From contig BMQD01000042.1 in NCBI GenBank assembly GCA_014647935.1, positions 1 through 33,668 on the forward strand: 33,668 nucleotides of DNA. The letters are read 5' to 3'. Shown here in pieces: positions 16,382-24,544 of this stretch. The DNA is from Planomonospora parontospora. GTDB lineage: Bacteria; Actinomycetota; Actinomycetes; Streptosporangiales; Streptosporangiaceae. The notes below the pieces were generated by a model that ran no database searches, was not told the origin of the DNA, and saw only the letters and a list, made by a program, of their open reading frames with translations. The position numbers and the translations under genes were made by a program. Positions within the stretch are counted from its first letter, which is position 1. Each line of letters starts with the position of its first letter.

Positions 16382-17749
16382 GTGCGGCAGTGGGACGGTT
16401 TCGACGCCATCGAGGGCGACGTGCGCACCATGGTCACCGACCCCCGGTGGCCGGCGCTCCCGTTCCCCGCGCGCGCCCAGGCGATCGCGCTGCGCACCCT
16501 GGCCACGCCGGACGACGGCCTGTGGCGGTTCGGCTCGCACGCGCGGTGGTACCGGCAGGATCCGGTGGACGGCCGCTGGCACCTGTCCCACCCGCCCGCC
16601 GACCCGCTGATGCGGGCCGGGGCCCGGGTCGTCCAGGTCGCCTCGGCGGTCCCGCCCCAGCTGGTCCCGTCCGGTCCGGACTTCACCGCCGACCGGGGTT
16701 CGGTGCAGGGCTTCGTCGGCCCCGACGTGCCGTTCGAGATCACCGAGCGGGTCCGCGACCTGCTCGCCGCACAGCGGGGCAGGCGCCCGGAGGACTTCCC
16801 GCTGCACGGCCCGTTCGCCGGGCTGTTCGCGGCCGAGGTGGCCAGCCCGGTGGCCGCGGTCTGGGGCACGCTCATGTGGTGCGCCTACGCCCCGGCCTTC
16901 GACGGCAACGAGGTGCTGCTGTCGATGTTCGGGGAGTTCCTGGCCCGCCCGCTCCCCGGCGACGAGTGGGTCCGCTGGCTGCCGCCCGCCTCGCTCGGCG
17001 ACCTGGTCGCCCTGTACGGCGAGCGCGTCCGGGCGGGCCACCCCGAGGCGGGCCGCCGGCTGGTGGCGCTGATGGCCGCCACCGCCGAGGCCGTCCGGAC
17101 CGACCCCCGCTTCCGCCCCCGGGCCTCCGCGCTGCTGGCGATGGTCTCCCCGGTCCTGCACCGGACCGGTCAGGACGCCGCCGCGGCCCATCACGGCGAC
17201 GACGCGGTACGGCACATGTGGCTGTCGCGGTGCCCGTCCCACGTGGCGCTGTCCGAGTCGTCGCCCGGCGACCACTTCCAGCACGCCGTCTACGACCTGG
17301 TGCGGACCCTGGGCTTCATCGCCCGCAAGGGGGCCGACCCCCGGGCGGTGGCGGCCTCGCTGCTCGCCGCGGACCTGTCGGCCCACGCGCCCCGGGCCGC
17401 CGACCGGCTCTACCCGTGGCTGGATCCCGAGCTCCGCCACATCCTGCACGTCGTGCTCACCGACCCGGCGCACCCGCTGCGGGGCTGCTGGCCGCGCGCG
17501 GGCGGCGTCCCGGACTTCCCGTCGGCCTCCGCGCTGCCCTCGGCGCTGCACCCGCCGGACCGCGCCTCGGCCGCGGCGCTGCTGGGCTCGGCCTACGCCA
17601 CCGGGCTCGCCTGGTGCCGGCTGTCGGGGACCGAGGTGCCGGAGCGGGGGTTCGCGACGGCCGCGGCGGTGGTGCACCGGCTGACGCACGAGCGGGACGA
17701 TCCGCTCCCCGGCGTTTCAGGGCCGTATCCACACCTGCGCCACTTTTGA
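16382..17749 (+). CDS. Protein of unknown function (455 aa)
   Basis: I do not recognise this protein. It is soluble, with no signal peptide or clear membrane segment. It looks mostly alpha-helical, with Trp-rich pieces at the N-terminus (RQWDGFDAIEGDVRTMV, WRFGSHARWYRQDPVDGRWH). Other distinctive stretches are GPDVPFEITERVRDLLAAQRGR, WGTLMWCAYAPAFDGNEVLLSMFGEF, LPPASLGDLVALYGERVRAG, HMWLSRCPSHVALSESSPGDHFQHAVYDLVRTLGF and DRLYPWLDPELRHILHVVL. It has no nucleotide-binding P-loop, HTH or obvious catalytic triad. Codon use matches its neighbours and the frame is open throughout, so it is a real gene. The start is supported by a TAGCAT box 6 nt upstream. It stands alone between the gamma-carbonic anhydrase gene and an AT-rich spacer. 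Confidence 0.8.
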   Translation: MRQWDGFDAIEGDVRTMVTDPRWPALPFPARAQAIALRTLATPDDGLWRFGSHARWYRQDPVDGRWHLSHPPADPLMRAGARVVQVASAVPPQLVPSGPDFTADRGSVQGFVGPDVPFEITERVRDLLAAQRGRRPEDFPLHGPFAGLFAAEVASPVAAVWGTLMWCAYAPAFDGNEVLLSMFGEFLARPLPGDEWVRWLPPASLGDLVALYGERVRAGHPEAGRRLVALMAATAEAVRTDPRFRPRASALLAMVSPVLHRTGQDAAAAHHGDDAVRHMWLSRCPSHVALSESSPGDHFQHAVYDLVRTLGFIARKGADPRAVAASLLAADLSAHAPRAADRLYPWLDPELRHILHVVLTDPAHPLRGCWPRAGGVPDFPSASALPSALHPPDRASAAALLGSAYATGLAWCRLSGTEVPERGFATAAAVVHRLTHERDDPLPGVSGPYPHLRHF

Positions 17750-17982
17750 CGCATCTCAGTGGATTTAAACTACTAATCCGGTTATTTCATCCTTACTTCC
17801 CCTATACCCTTCTCGCTCCCGCTACGCCCCACAATTAGCTGAATCGTGATCTCGCAATCGGGAAATGATCCTTCGGGGTACGGACCGGTACCGGAGGGAA
17901 TGGCCCCGATGGGCCATGGGCACGAAAGACCGCCCGCCGTACCCTCGGAGTGGGTGTGGGCTGCGGAAGGAAGGACGACGCG
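17750..17982. other. AT-richer spacer with short palindromes
   Basis: The first half (about 17755-17880) is clearly less GC-rich than anything nearby, with TTTAAACTACTAATCC, TTATTTC and CCCTATACCC. GGATT/AATCC can form a small hairpin just after the 455-aa gene. The palindrome CCGGTACCGG (17885-17894) and the stem TGGCCC/GGGCCA (17901-17916) lie before the 53-aa gene. A promoter for that gene probably lies here, but no clear -35/-10 pair stands out. Confidence 0.5.
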
Positions 17983-18144
17983 GTGGGGCACGACGACCTG
18001 GACCTCAGGGTCCACGACCGTGTCGCGTTGGACGAGATCGCGCTCTATGCCGAGGTGCTTACCGCCGTCGCTGACAGCGAACGGCCTCTCACCTTGGCCG
18101 AGCTCGACAACGCGCTCGGATTGAGCGCTTCGGCGATCTGCTGA
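17983..18144 (+). CDS. Small conserved-looking protein of unknown function (53 aa)
   Basis: A 53-aa acidic protein, VGHDDLDLRVHDRVALDEIA onward, with VLTAVADSERPLTLAELDNALGL near the end. I recall a similar short Streptomyces-type protein with the pattern VHDRIAxDEIALYGELV...L.xxxIDxxLGV, often in several copies and of unknown role; this is memory, not a search. The GTG at 17983 is preceded by GGAAGGAAGG at 17965-17974 with 8-nt spacing, which favours it over an ATG at 17950. It ends 36 nt before a strong terminator. Confidence 0.65.
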   Translation: MGHDDLDLRVHDRVALDEIALYAEVLTAVADSERPLTLAELDNALGLSASAIC

Positions 18145-18180
18145 AGCCACGGCAGGACACGGTGAACCCGTCCGACACCG

Positions 18181-18212
18181 GTCCCGGGCCCCCTCCGCAG
18201 GGGGTCCGGGAC
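18181..18212. terminator. Bidirectional terminator hairpin
   Basis: GTCCCGG-G-CCCCCT pairs with AGGGGG-T-CCGGGAC around CCGC: 14 pairs counting one G-U. It sits between the rightward 53-aa gene and the leftward csoR gene, so it can end both. Confidence 0.82.
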
Positions 18213-18241
18213 GTGGTCCGAAAGGACGGTCCGATGACTAG

Positions 18242-18523
18242 TCAGGAGCGCACCAGCCGGGCGATCGCCGCGGAGGCCTCCTTGACCTTCTCCTCCGCCT
18301 CCGGGCCCCCCGTGCTGATGGCCTCCGCGACGCAGTGGCCGATGTGGTCCTCCAGCAGCCCCAGCGCCACGGCCTGCAGCGCCCGGGTCGCGGCCGAGAC
18401 CTGCGTCAGCACGTCGATGCAGTAGGAGTCCTCCTCGACCATCCGCTGCAGACCCCTGATCTGTCCCTCGATGCGCCGCAACCGGGTGAGATAGGCCTGC
18501 TTGTCTCCGCTGTACCCATGCAT
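18242..18523 (-). CDS. csoR: CsoR-family copper-sensing repressor
   Basis: A 93-aa all-helical tetrameric repressor of the CsoR/RcnR family, which leaves DNA on binding Cu(I). The metal set Cys35 (DSYCIDVL), His60 and Cys64 (EDHIGHC) matches the CsoR Cys-His-Cys fingerprint. RLRRIEGQIRGLQRMVEEDS is the family's DNA-contact region. No copper ATPase or chaperone gene is in the window, which is unusual since csoR often sits beside one. It is 18 nt downstream of a glycosyltransferase gene on the same strand, and the dyad overlapping that spacer suggests its own regulated promoter. The start at 18523 is likely; its ribosome site is weak (TTGGGT). Confidence 0.92.
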   Translation of the reverse strand: MHGYSGDKQAYLTRLRRIEGQIRGLQRMVEEDSYCIDVLTQVSAATRALQAVALGLLEDHIGHCVAEAISTGGPEAEEKVKEASAAIARLVRS

Positions 18524-18543
18524 GACCCAACGGTACCCGGGTC
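18524..18543. promoter_or_regulatory. Candidate CsoR operator at its own start
   Basis: GACCC and GGGTC arms, with further internal symmetry around GGTACC and ACCCGGGT, lie directly next to the csoR start codon and overlap the end of the glycosyltransferase gene. CsoR operators are G/C-tract dyads, and autoregulation is common in the family. This is inference. Confidence 0.4.
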
Positions 18544-19675
18544 AGGAGCGGCCGGAGGTCTCGGCGATCAGTTTCTCCCACCGCTCGGCCACGACGGGCG
18601 CCCCGTGGGCGGCCGCGGCGTCGAGCGCGCCCGCGGCGAGCTCCCGGCGCCTGCGCTCGTCGTCGATGAGCCCGAGCAGCGCCGCGGCGTACGCCTCGAT
18701 CTCGCCCTCCCCCTCGCGGACCAGGACCCCGCTGCGCCCGTCCGCCACGAACTCCCCCGGCCCCCGCGCGCTGTCGAAGCCGATCACCGGGACCCCGCTG
18801 GCCATCGCCTCGATCACGGTCATCCCGAGCACCTCGGCCCGGGACGTCACCGCCACGATCGACGCCTTGGCGAACTCTCCCCCGAGGTCGGGGGTGGTGC
18901 CCATGAAGTAGACGTGGTTGTGCAGGTCCAGCTCGGCGACCAGGGCCCGCAGCCGCCGCTCCTCGGGGCCCCCGCCGTACAGCCGCAGCCGCCAGTCGGG
19001 GCGCCTGCCCGTGATGAGGGCGAACGCGCGGATCAGCCGGTCGTAGGCCTTGACCGGCACCAGGCGCCCGCCTGCGGCGACGATGCGGTTGTCCATCCGG
19101 GAGCGCGGCCAGGGCCCCGCGGGCAGCGCGTCCGGGATCATCCGGACCGCCGCCGCGCCCCCGGCGGCCCCGGCGCCCCCCGCGCCTCCGACTCCTCCCG
19201 CGCCCCCGCCTCCACCGCCCAGCAGGCGGTCCCACTCCTGGCGGCCGGTCTCGGTGGCGGCGACGACCGCGTCCAGGCGGGGGTAGAACCTCCTGATCGG
19301 CCCCGGCACCGGCGGGCGGCCCCACTCCCGGGCGATCCGCACGATCTCGCGCGGGGCGTGCCGGGCCGCCTGCACGCCCAGTCCCGGCCGGGTGGTGATC
19401 AGCACGTCCGTCCGGAGCCCGCGCAGCCGCCGCCACAGGGCCATCTCGGTGCGCATCTGCCCGGCCGGGAGCAGGTGGCGCACCCCGGGCCTGGCGTCGA
19501 CCAGCCAGGAGAGCCGCACCTTGGACCCGACCGGGAAGAAGGGCCGGTCCCTGTGGCGGCGGACGCTGACGATCTCCACGTCGTGCCGCTCCGCCAGCTC
19601 GCCCGCGAGGTTGACGACGGAGCGGACGTCGCCGCGCATGCCGTACACCGAGGGGACGAGCAGGCAGATCCTCAC
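18542..19675 (-). CDS. GT4-type glycosyltransferase with a poly-glycine linker
   Basis: A 377-aa GT-B fold glycosyltransferase of family 4, moving a sugar from a nucleotide sugar to an envelope or exported acceptor. The N-terminal Rossmann domain (RICLLVPSVYGMRGDVRSVVNLAGELA) and the C-terminal donor domain (GRLVPVKAYDRLIRAFALI, RLYGGGPEERRLRALV, AEVLGMTVIEAMASGVPVIGFD with the E-x7-E-like motif) are complete. Between them, residues 153-174 are almost only Gly and Ala. The GTG start overlaps the stop of the 264-aa gene as GTGA, so translation is coupled. The partnership with that upstream protein suggests teichoic-acid-like or capsular polymer synthesis, as inference only. Confidence 0.88.
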   Translation of the reverse strand: MRICLLVPSVYGMRGDVRSVVNLAGELAERHDVEIVSVRRHRDRPFFPVGSKVRLSWLVDARPGVRHLLPAGQMRTEMALWRRLRGLRTDVLITTRPGLGVQAARHAPREIVRIAREWGRPPVPGPIRRFYPRLDAVVAATETGRQEWDRLLGGGGGGAGGVGGAGGAGAAGGAAAVRMIPDALPAGPWPRSRMDNRIVAAGGRLVPVKAYDRLIRAFALITGRRPDWRLRLYGGGPEERRLRALVAELDLHNHVYFMGTTPDLGGEFAKASIVAVTSRAEVLGMTVIEAMASGVPVIGFDSARGPGEFVADGRSGVLVREGEGEIEAYAAALLGLIDDERRRRELAAGALDAAAAHGAPVVAERWEKLIAETSGRS

Positions 19676-20466
19676 CCACCCACCTCGATCCTCAACTCGT
19701 CGTCGGCGGTGTAGCAGGGCCTGATCGGCACCCCGTCGATCCGGGCGGCCGGGTAGTGCAGGCGGCGGCGCTTGCCGTCCACGTCGTCGAGGCGCGAGCC
19801 CAGGCGGAGCGGGCCGGGCAGGCCGTCGACCTCCAGCACGGGCTCCCAGACGCCCGGCCGCTCGGGCGCGGCGTCGACCACGTCGCACAGGGAGAGCGCG
19901 GCGTGGAAGCGCACGCCCTGGACCGTGGCGGCGACGGAGAGCTCGGCCTCGGGCCCGCTGCGGCGCAGCGCCAGCCGCGCCTCGTGCCGGGACTCGTCGT
20001 CGTCGAGCCCGGTGAAGGCCAGCAGCCCGGTGACCTCGAAGCGGCCCTCCCGGAACCAGACCGCGCGCACCTCGGCGAGCGGCTCCACCTTGTCGATCTT
20101 CAGGGCGAGGAAGCCGCCCTGGGTCCGGTAGGCCCGGTAGGCCAGCGAGCGGCGGCTCAGCGCGTAGGTGTCGAGGTGGTCGAGGGAGAACCCGGGGTCG
20201 ATGCTGCGCAGCCGCGCCCGGGGGCCGTCCTGGGCGAGGTAGGCGTCCCAGCGGCCGGGGGTGAGCGTCAGCGGGGCGAGGGAGACGGCGAGGGTCGCGT
20301 CCCGCGCCTTCGTGGCCGAGGCGCCCAGCGGGACCCGGCGCTCGGTGGTGGTGGCCCGGTGGCGCAGGACCAGCTCGGCGCCCTCGGCGAGGGGTTCGTC
20401 GATCGCCAGGCGGAGGGAGAGCACGTCGGCCAAGGTGACTTCGGCATCCGTGACGACGGCACGCAC
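19672..20466 (-). CDS. Unknown 264-aa protein, probable partner of the glycosyltransferase
   Basis: No family is recognised with certainty. The sequence looks like repeated beta-sandwich modules: alternating hydrophobic strands such as LSLRLAIDEPLAEGAELVLRHRA, WDAYLAQDGPRARLRSIDPGFS, LALKIDKVEPLAEVRAVWFREG and EARLALRRSGPEAELSVAAT. It has no signal peptide, membrane segment or catalytic motif. I recall actinomycete glycerophosphotransferase-like and wall-polymer proteins with similar beta-rich extensions, so a role beside the coupled GT4 enzyme is reasonable. The GTG at 20466 has GGGGAGGGG about 10 nt upstream. Its stop overlaps the GT4 start by 4 nt. It is separated from the upstream Fe-S gene by a terminator. 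Confidence 0.7.
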   Translation of the reverse strand: MRAVVTDAEVTLADVLSLRLAIDEPLAEGAELVLRHRATTTERRVPLGASATKARDATLAVSLAPLTLTPGRWDAYLAQDGPRARLRSIDPGFSLDHLDTYALSRRSLAYRAYRTQGGFLALKIDKVEPLAEVRAVWFREGRFEVTGLLAFTGLDDDESRHEARLALRRSGPEAELSVAATVQGVRFHAALSLCDVVDAAPERPGVWEPVLEVDGLPGPLRLGSRLDDVDGKRRRLHYPAARIDGVPIRPCYTADDELRIEVGG

Positions 20467-20596
20467 CGCCGGCCCCCTCCCCGTCGAATGAGCTACGCGA
20501 CGTTGAGGTTACCGTGATTTTCCCGTTATGTGGACAGCCCTAGACGGAGAAGTTTCGGGCCGACTGTCCTTTTCAAAGAGGCATTACAACGAGTCA

Positions 20597-20626
20597 GGCG
20601 CGGCCCGCAAAAAAGCGGACCGCGCC
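20597..20626 (-). terminator. Terminator after the EtfD-like gene
   Basis: GGCGCGG-c-CCGC and GCGG-a-CCGCGCC pair around AAAAAA: an 11-bp stem with one mismatch, 23 nt after the stop codon of the leftward Fe-S oxidoreductase gene. It separates that unit from the 264-aa/GT4/csoR group. Confidence 0.85.
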
Positions 20627-20648
20627 CGGCCTGTGAGCGGAAAGACGA

Positions 20649-22766
20649 TCAGGAGGCCTCGACCGGCTCGCCCTTGACGGACTTGATCAGCAGCTGCGAG
20701 ACGTCCACGACCTCCAGCGTCTCCTTGGCCTCACCGGAGTTCTTCTTCTCGTTGATCGAGTCGCCCAGCATGACGAGGCAGAAGGGGCAGGCGGTGGAGA
20801 TGGTGTCCGGGTCGGTGGTCAGCGCCTCGTCCACGCGCTCGGTGTTGATGCGCTTGCCGAGCCGCTCCTCCATCCACATCCGCGCGCCGCCGGCGCCGCA
20901 GCAGAAGCCGCGGTCCTTGTGGCGGTGCATCTCCTGCGTCTTGACGCCGGGCACCTTGGCCATGATGTCGCGCGGCTGGGAGTAGACCTTGTTGTGGCGG
21001 CCGAGGAAGCACGGGTCGTGGTAGGTGATCTTCTCCTCGATCGGGGTGACCGGGACCAGCTTTCCCTCGTCGACCAGCTTGGCCAGCAGCTGGGTGTGGT
21101 GCACGACCTCGTAGGTCCCGCCCAGCTGGGGATATTCGTTGGCCAGGGTGTTGAAGCAGTGCGGGCAGGTGGCCACGATCTTCTTGACGCCCGCCTCGTT
21201 CAGCGTCTCGATGTTCTGCTGCGCCAGCATGTTGAAGAGGAACTCCATGCCCAGGCGGCGGGCCGGGTCACCGGTGCAGGCCTCCATCGGGCCGAGCACC
21301 GCGAACTTCACGCCGGCGATGTGCAGCAGCTCGGCGACCGCCTTGGTGGTCTTCTTGGCCCGGTCCTCCAGCGCGCCCGCGCACCCCACCCAGAACAAAT
21401 ATTCGACATCTTCGCCCAGCTTTTCATCGATCAGCTGGACCTCGAAGTCGAGCTCCTCGATCCAGTCCGCCCGCTTCATCTCGGACATCCCCCACGGGTT
21501 GCCCTTGTTCTCCAGGTTCTTGACCATGACGCCGGCCTCGGACGGGAAGTTCGACTCCACCATCACCTGGTAGCGGCGCATGTCGAGGATGTGGTCGATG
21601 TGCTCGATGTCCACCGGGCACTGCTCGACGCAGGCGCCGCAGTTGGTGCAGGACCACAGCACGTCCGGGTGGATGACGCCGTCCTCGCCGACCAGCGGCT
21701 TCTCCAGCAGCGCCAGCACGTCCTGGCCCTGGTGCGCCCGCTGCTCCTCGCTCATCATCAGGTACGGCGCGACCGCGAAGGCGTGGTCGCGCTGGTCCAG
21801 GATGAGCATCTTCGGGGAGAGCGGCTTGTCGGTGTTCCACGCCGGGCACTGGGACTGGCAGCGGCCGCACTCGGTGCAGGTGTAGAAGTCGAGGAAGCCC
21901 TTCCAGGTGGTGTCCTCGATCTTGCCGCGGCCGAGCCGGTCGCCGTCGAGGTCCTCGTCCTCGAAGTCGACGACCTTGCCGTCGATACGCATCTCCGGGG
22001 CCGCACCCATGGCGTCGGGCCGGCGGGAGAACATCACGTTCAGCGGCGCGGTGAAGATGTGCAGGTGCTTGGAGTTCACCACGATGACCAGGAACACCAG
22101 CATGAAGCCGATGTGCAGCAGCAGCGCGATCTCCTCCAGCAGGTGGCTGCTGGGCAGGATCGAGGCGACCGCCTCGGAGGCGAACGCACCCGACTCGTAG
22201 GGGAAGTTCCCGGTGTTCACCGCGGCGGCGCGGGCGAGGAAGAGCGTCCAGATGATGTTGAAGATCATGAACAGGACGAGCCAGGCGCCGCCCAGGTGGG
22301 AGCCGGAGAAGCGGGAGCCGCGGCCGAGCCGCTTCGGGGAGTTCTTGATCCGGATGACCGTGAAGGCGACCAGGCCGAGGAGGCAGGCCACCGCGATGAA
22401 GTCCTGCAGGAAGCCGAGGACCGGCCAGGTGCCGATGATCGGGATGTGGAAGTTCGCCCGCCCCGTGATCGCACCCTGGATGATCGCGCCGTACGCCTCG
22501 ATGTAGACGGTCAGCAGGATGAAGAAGGCCCACATGACGAAGAAGTGCGCGACGCCCGACGGCGTCCACTTCAGCAGCTTCTTCTGCCCGAGGACCTCGA
22601 CCAGCTGGGCCTTGACCTCCGCGCCGACGTTGTTCCTGGCGTATTCGATCCGCTCGGGCGCGGGCGGCCCGACGACGGCGAGCTTGTACAGGAACAGGAC
22701 GCGGCGCGCGGCGAGCGCGAGCGCGGCGACTGTCATGACGAGCCCGATGATGGCTACCCAGAGCAC
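20649..22766 (-). CDS. Membrane Fe-S oxidoreductase, EtfD-like (HdrD/GlpC type)
   Basis: A 705-aa inner-membrane protein. About five or six N-terminal helices (to about residue 240) resemble the NarI/HdrE cytochrome-b-like domain. Two 4Fe-4S ferredoxin motifs follow: CTECGRCQSQCP near 292 and CTNCGACVEQCP near 369. Then come two CCG domains with GCAGALED, TCPHCFNTL, HDPCFLGRH, CCGAGGARMW and ACPFCLVMLG (about 455-665). This order matches mycobacterial EtfD (Rv0338c as I recall), which passes electrons from electron-transfer flavoprotein to menaquinone during fatty-acid oxidation. I prefer the GTG at 22766, which has GGGAGG just upstream, over one at 22778. It lies downstream of a TetR gene with an operator-like dyad between. 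A general quinone:heterodisulfide-type oxidoreductase is the fallback name. Confidence 0.9.
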   Translation of the reverse strand: MLWVAIIGLVMTVAALALAARRVLFLYKLAVVGPPAPERIEYARNNVGAEVKAQLVEVLGQKKLLKWTPSGVAHFFVMWAFFILLTVYIEAYGAIIQGAITGRANFHIPIIGTWPVLGFLQDFIAVACLLGLVAFTVIRIKNSPKRLGRGSRFSGSHLGGAWLVLFMIFNIIWTLFLARAAAVNTGNFPYESGAFASEAVASILPSSHLLEEIALLLHIGFMLVFLVIVVNSKHLHIFTAPLNVMFSRRPDAMGAAPEMRIDGKVVDFEDEDLDGDRLGRGKIEDTTWKGFLDFYTCTECGRCQSQCPAWNTDKPLSPKMLILDQRDHAFAVAPYLMMSEEQRAHQGQDVLALLEKPLVGEDGVIHPDVLWSCTNCGACVEQCPVDIEHIDHILDMRRYQVMVESNFPSEAGVMVKNLENKGNPWGMSEMKRADWIEELDFEVQLIDEKLGEDVEYLFWVGCAGALEDRAKKTTKAVAELLHIAGVKFAVLGPMEACTGDPARRLGMEFLFNMLAQQNIETLNEAGVKKIVATCPHCFNTLANEYPQLGGTYEVVHHTQLLAKLVDEGKLVPVTPIEEKITYHDPCFLGRHNKVYSQPRDIMAKVPGVKTQEMHRHKDRGFCCGAGGARMWMEERLGKRINTERVDEALTTDPDTISTACPFCLVMLGDSINEKKNSGEAKETLEVVDVSQLLIKSVKGEPVEAS

Positions 22767-22915
22767 GGGTCCTCCCACAGACGGCGTTGGCTGCCAGCGA
22801 ATGACCGCCGGTCATCCACAGTGACCACAGGTCGCCCCGAATCCTACCCATGGGTAACTTCCACCCGGAATGGGAAACGCGGTGAACGTGGTCACCATAT
22901 GGTCAATTCCCATTC

Positions 22916-22956
22916 TAGAACAATGCTCTATACTCCTGCGGGCGCCCCCCGGTCAG
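22916..22956 (-). promoter_or_regulatory. Promoter and TetR-type operator of the EtfD-like gene
   Basis: On the minus strand CTGACC (22956-22951) and TATAGA (22932-22927) are 18 nt apart, a fair -35/-10 pair. The near-perfect dyad TAGAACAATGCTCTA (22916-22930, plus strand; 6 of 7 arm positions match) overlaps the -10. It resembles the TnnAACnnGTTnnA site of KstR-type TetR repressors of lipid catabolism. The -35 overlaps the stop codon of the upstream TetR gene. A second palindrome, ACCATATGGT (22894-22903), lies downstream. Confidence 0.55.
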
Positions 22957-23558
22957 CGGGACCCGTCCAGGTAGCGCTGGACCGCCGGGGCCAGCAGCGC
23001 CACCAGCTCCTCGACGCCGGCCGAGGCCAGCGGTTCGAGCTCGAGCACGTACCGGGCCAGGACCACGCCGAACAGCTGCGCGAACGCGGCCTCCATCCGG
23101 ATCGGCGGGATGTCCAGCGCCTCGGCGACCCGCAGCAGCAGGGCGTGCGTCATGAACTCCCGGATCATCCCGGCGGCCTTCTCGTTGGTCATCGCCGTGC
23201 GCACCAGCGCCAGCAGCGGCTGGCGCGCCTCGGCGTCCGAGGTCACCGTGAGGATGAAGCGGACCAGCCGCTCGCCCATCTCCTCGCGCGGCCCGGTGAG
23301 GACCTGCGGGATCACCTCGTCCGGGACGATGGGCAGCTCCATGGCCGCGACGAACACGCCCTCCTTGCTGGTGAAGTAGTGGTGGACCAGCGCCGGGTCC
23401 ACCCCCGCCGCACGGGCGATGCCCCGGACCGTGGCCTTGTCGAACCCCTTCTCCGCGAACGTCCTGCGCGCCGCCGCGAGGATCTCCCCCCGCGTGTCCG
23501 CCGACCCGGGCCTGCGCCCCGGCCGGCGCCCCGGGCGCTGCCCGTCCGTCACCGTCAC
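22953..23558 (-). CDS. TetR-family transcriptional repressor
   Basis: A 201-aa TetR protein. After a basic Arg/Gly/Pro start (about 20 residues), the helix-turn-helix reads [40 protein letters not shown] and [12 protein letters not shown]. The C-terminal ligand domain includes [20 protein letters not shown] and [20 protein letters not shown], a type frequent in actinomycetes. The GTG start overlaps the isomerase stop codon as GTGA, so the two are translationally coupled. The next gene downstream is the EtfD-like oxidoreductase, whose promoter carries a TetR-like dyad. Control of electron transfer in beta-oxidation, with an acyl-CoA as ligand, is a reasonable hypothesis. Confidence 0.9.
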   Translation of the reverse strand: MTVTDGQRPGRRPGRRPGSADTRGEILAAARRTFAEKGFDKATVRGIARAAGVDPALVHHYFTSKEGVFVAAMELPIVPDEVIPQVLTGPREEMGERLVRFILTVTSDAEARQPLLALVRTAMTNEKAAGMIREFMTHALLLRVAEALDIPPIRMEAAFAQLFGVVLARYVLELEPLASAGVEELVALLAPAVQRYLDGSR

Positions 23559-24367
23559 GCGTTGGCCGAGGCCGCGAGGTGCAGCCGGGCGAAGGCGAGC
23601 GCCTCCGCGAGGTCGTCGACGCGCTCGGTACGGCTGGCCGCCTTGCGCGTGTTGACCTCCAGCACCACCAGGCCGCCGAAACCGTTCGCCGCCAGCCGCT
23701 CCAGGATCGGCGCGCACGGCTGGTTGCCCCGCCCGGGGACCAGGTGCTCGTCCTTGTTGGGGATGCCGACCCCGTCGGCCAGGTGCAGGTGGGCCAGCCG
23801 GTCGCCGAGCTTGGTGAACATCTCCCAGGCGTCGGAGCCCGACACCGCCGTGTGCGAAAGGTCCAAGGTGACCTGCGGGAAGTCGTAGTCGACGGGGTTC
23901 CAGTCCGGGGAGTACGGGACGACCTTGTTGCCGCGCGCCTTCAGCGGGAACATGTTCTCCACCGCGAAGACCACGTCGGTCTCCTCGCGCATCCGGGCCA
24001 GGCCGGTCTCGAAGTCGCGCGCGTAGTCGCGCTGCCAGCGGAACGGCGGGTGCACCACGACCGTCTGCGCCCCCACCCGCTCCGCGGCCCGCTGGGCGCG
24101 CTTGAGCTTGGCCCACGGGTCCTTGCCCCACACCCGCTGGGTGACCAGCAGGCAGGGCGCGTGGATCGCGAGGATGGGCAGCTGGTAGTGGTCCGACAGC
24201 CGCTCCAGGACGTCGATGTCCTGGCTCACGGGGTCGGCGCCCACCATGATCTCCACGCCGTCGTATCCCAGGCGCGCGGCCAGCTCGAAGGCGTCCGGTG
24301 TGCGCTCCGGATACACCGACGCCGTGGACAGCGCGATCTTGGCGCTGGGCACTCGGATGACGCTCAT
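23555..24367 (-). CDS. Sugar phosphate isomerase/epimerase family TIM-barrel protein
   Basis: A 270-aa AP-endonuclease-2-like TIM barrel of the xylose-isomerase-like superfamily, usually metal-dependent and acting on sugars or polyols. Strand-end motifs include [83 protein letters not shown] and VLEVNTR; the His, Glu and Asp metal ligands at these ends are kept. The ATG at 24367 has GAGAAGG upstream; an extension to two further ATGs is possible. It is the first gene of a leftward set with the TetR and EtfD-like genes. The exact reaction is not predictable. Confidence 0.85.
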   Translation of the reverse strand: MSVIRVPSAKIALSTASVYPERTPDAFELAARLGYDGVEIMVGADPVSQDIDVLERLSDHYQLPILAIHAPCLLVTQRVWGKDPWAKLKRAQRAAERVGAQTVVVHPPFRWQRDYARDFETGLARMREETDVVFAVENMFPLKARGNKVVPYSPDWNPVDYDFPQVTLDLSHTAVSGSDAWEMFTKLGDRLAHLHLADGVGIPNKDEHLVPGRGNQPCAPILERLAANGFGGLVVLEVNTRKAASRTERVDDLAEALAFARLHLAASANA

Positions 24368-24532
24368 CGGAGCCTTCTCGCCTTCGGGGTCGGAGTCCAT
24401 GTCGTCCATGTCGCGCGGACGCCGCGACGCCGGTCGCCCCGCTCGTCCACAATGCCAGACTAAGCGCGCCCGGGGCCGAATGGCGTCCAGCCACCCCTGT
24501 GCGGCCCGGATCACACCGATCGATCGCCCGGA

Positions 24533-24538
24533 TACGGT
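24533..24538 (+). promoter_or_regulatory. -10 box TACGGT, leaderless start, inside an inverted repeat
   Basis: TACGGT ends 6 nt before the ATG at 24545. It overlaps the right arm of a 7-bp inverted repeat, CACACCG (24512-24518) and CGGTGTG (24535-24541), so a regulator could cover the promoter. No ribosome site is seen. Confidence 0.5.
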
Positions 24539-24544
24539 GTGGGG

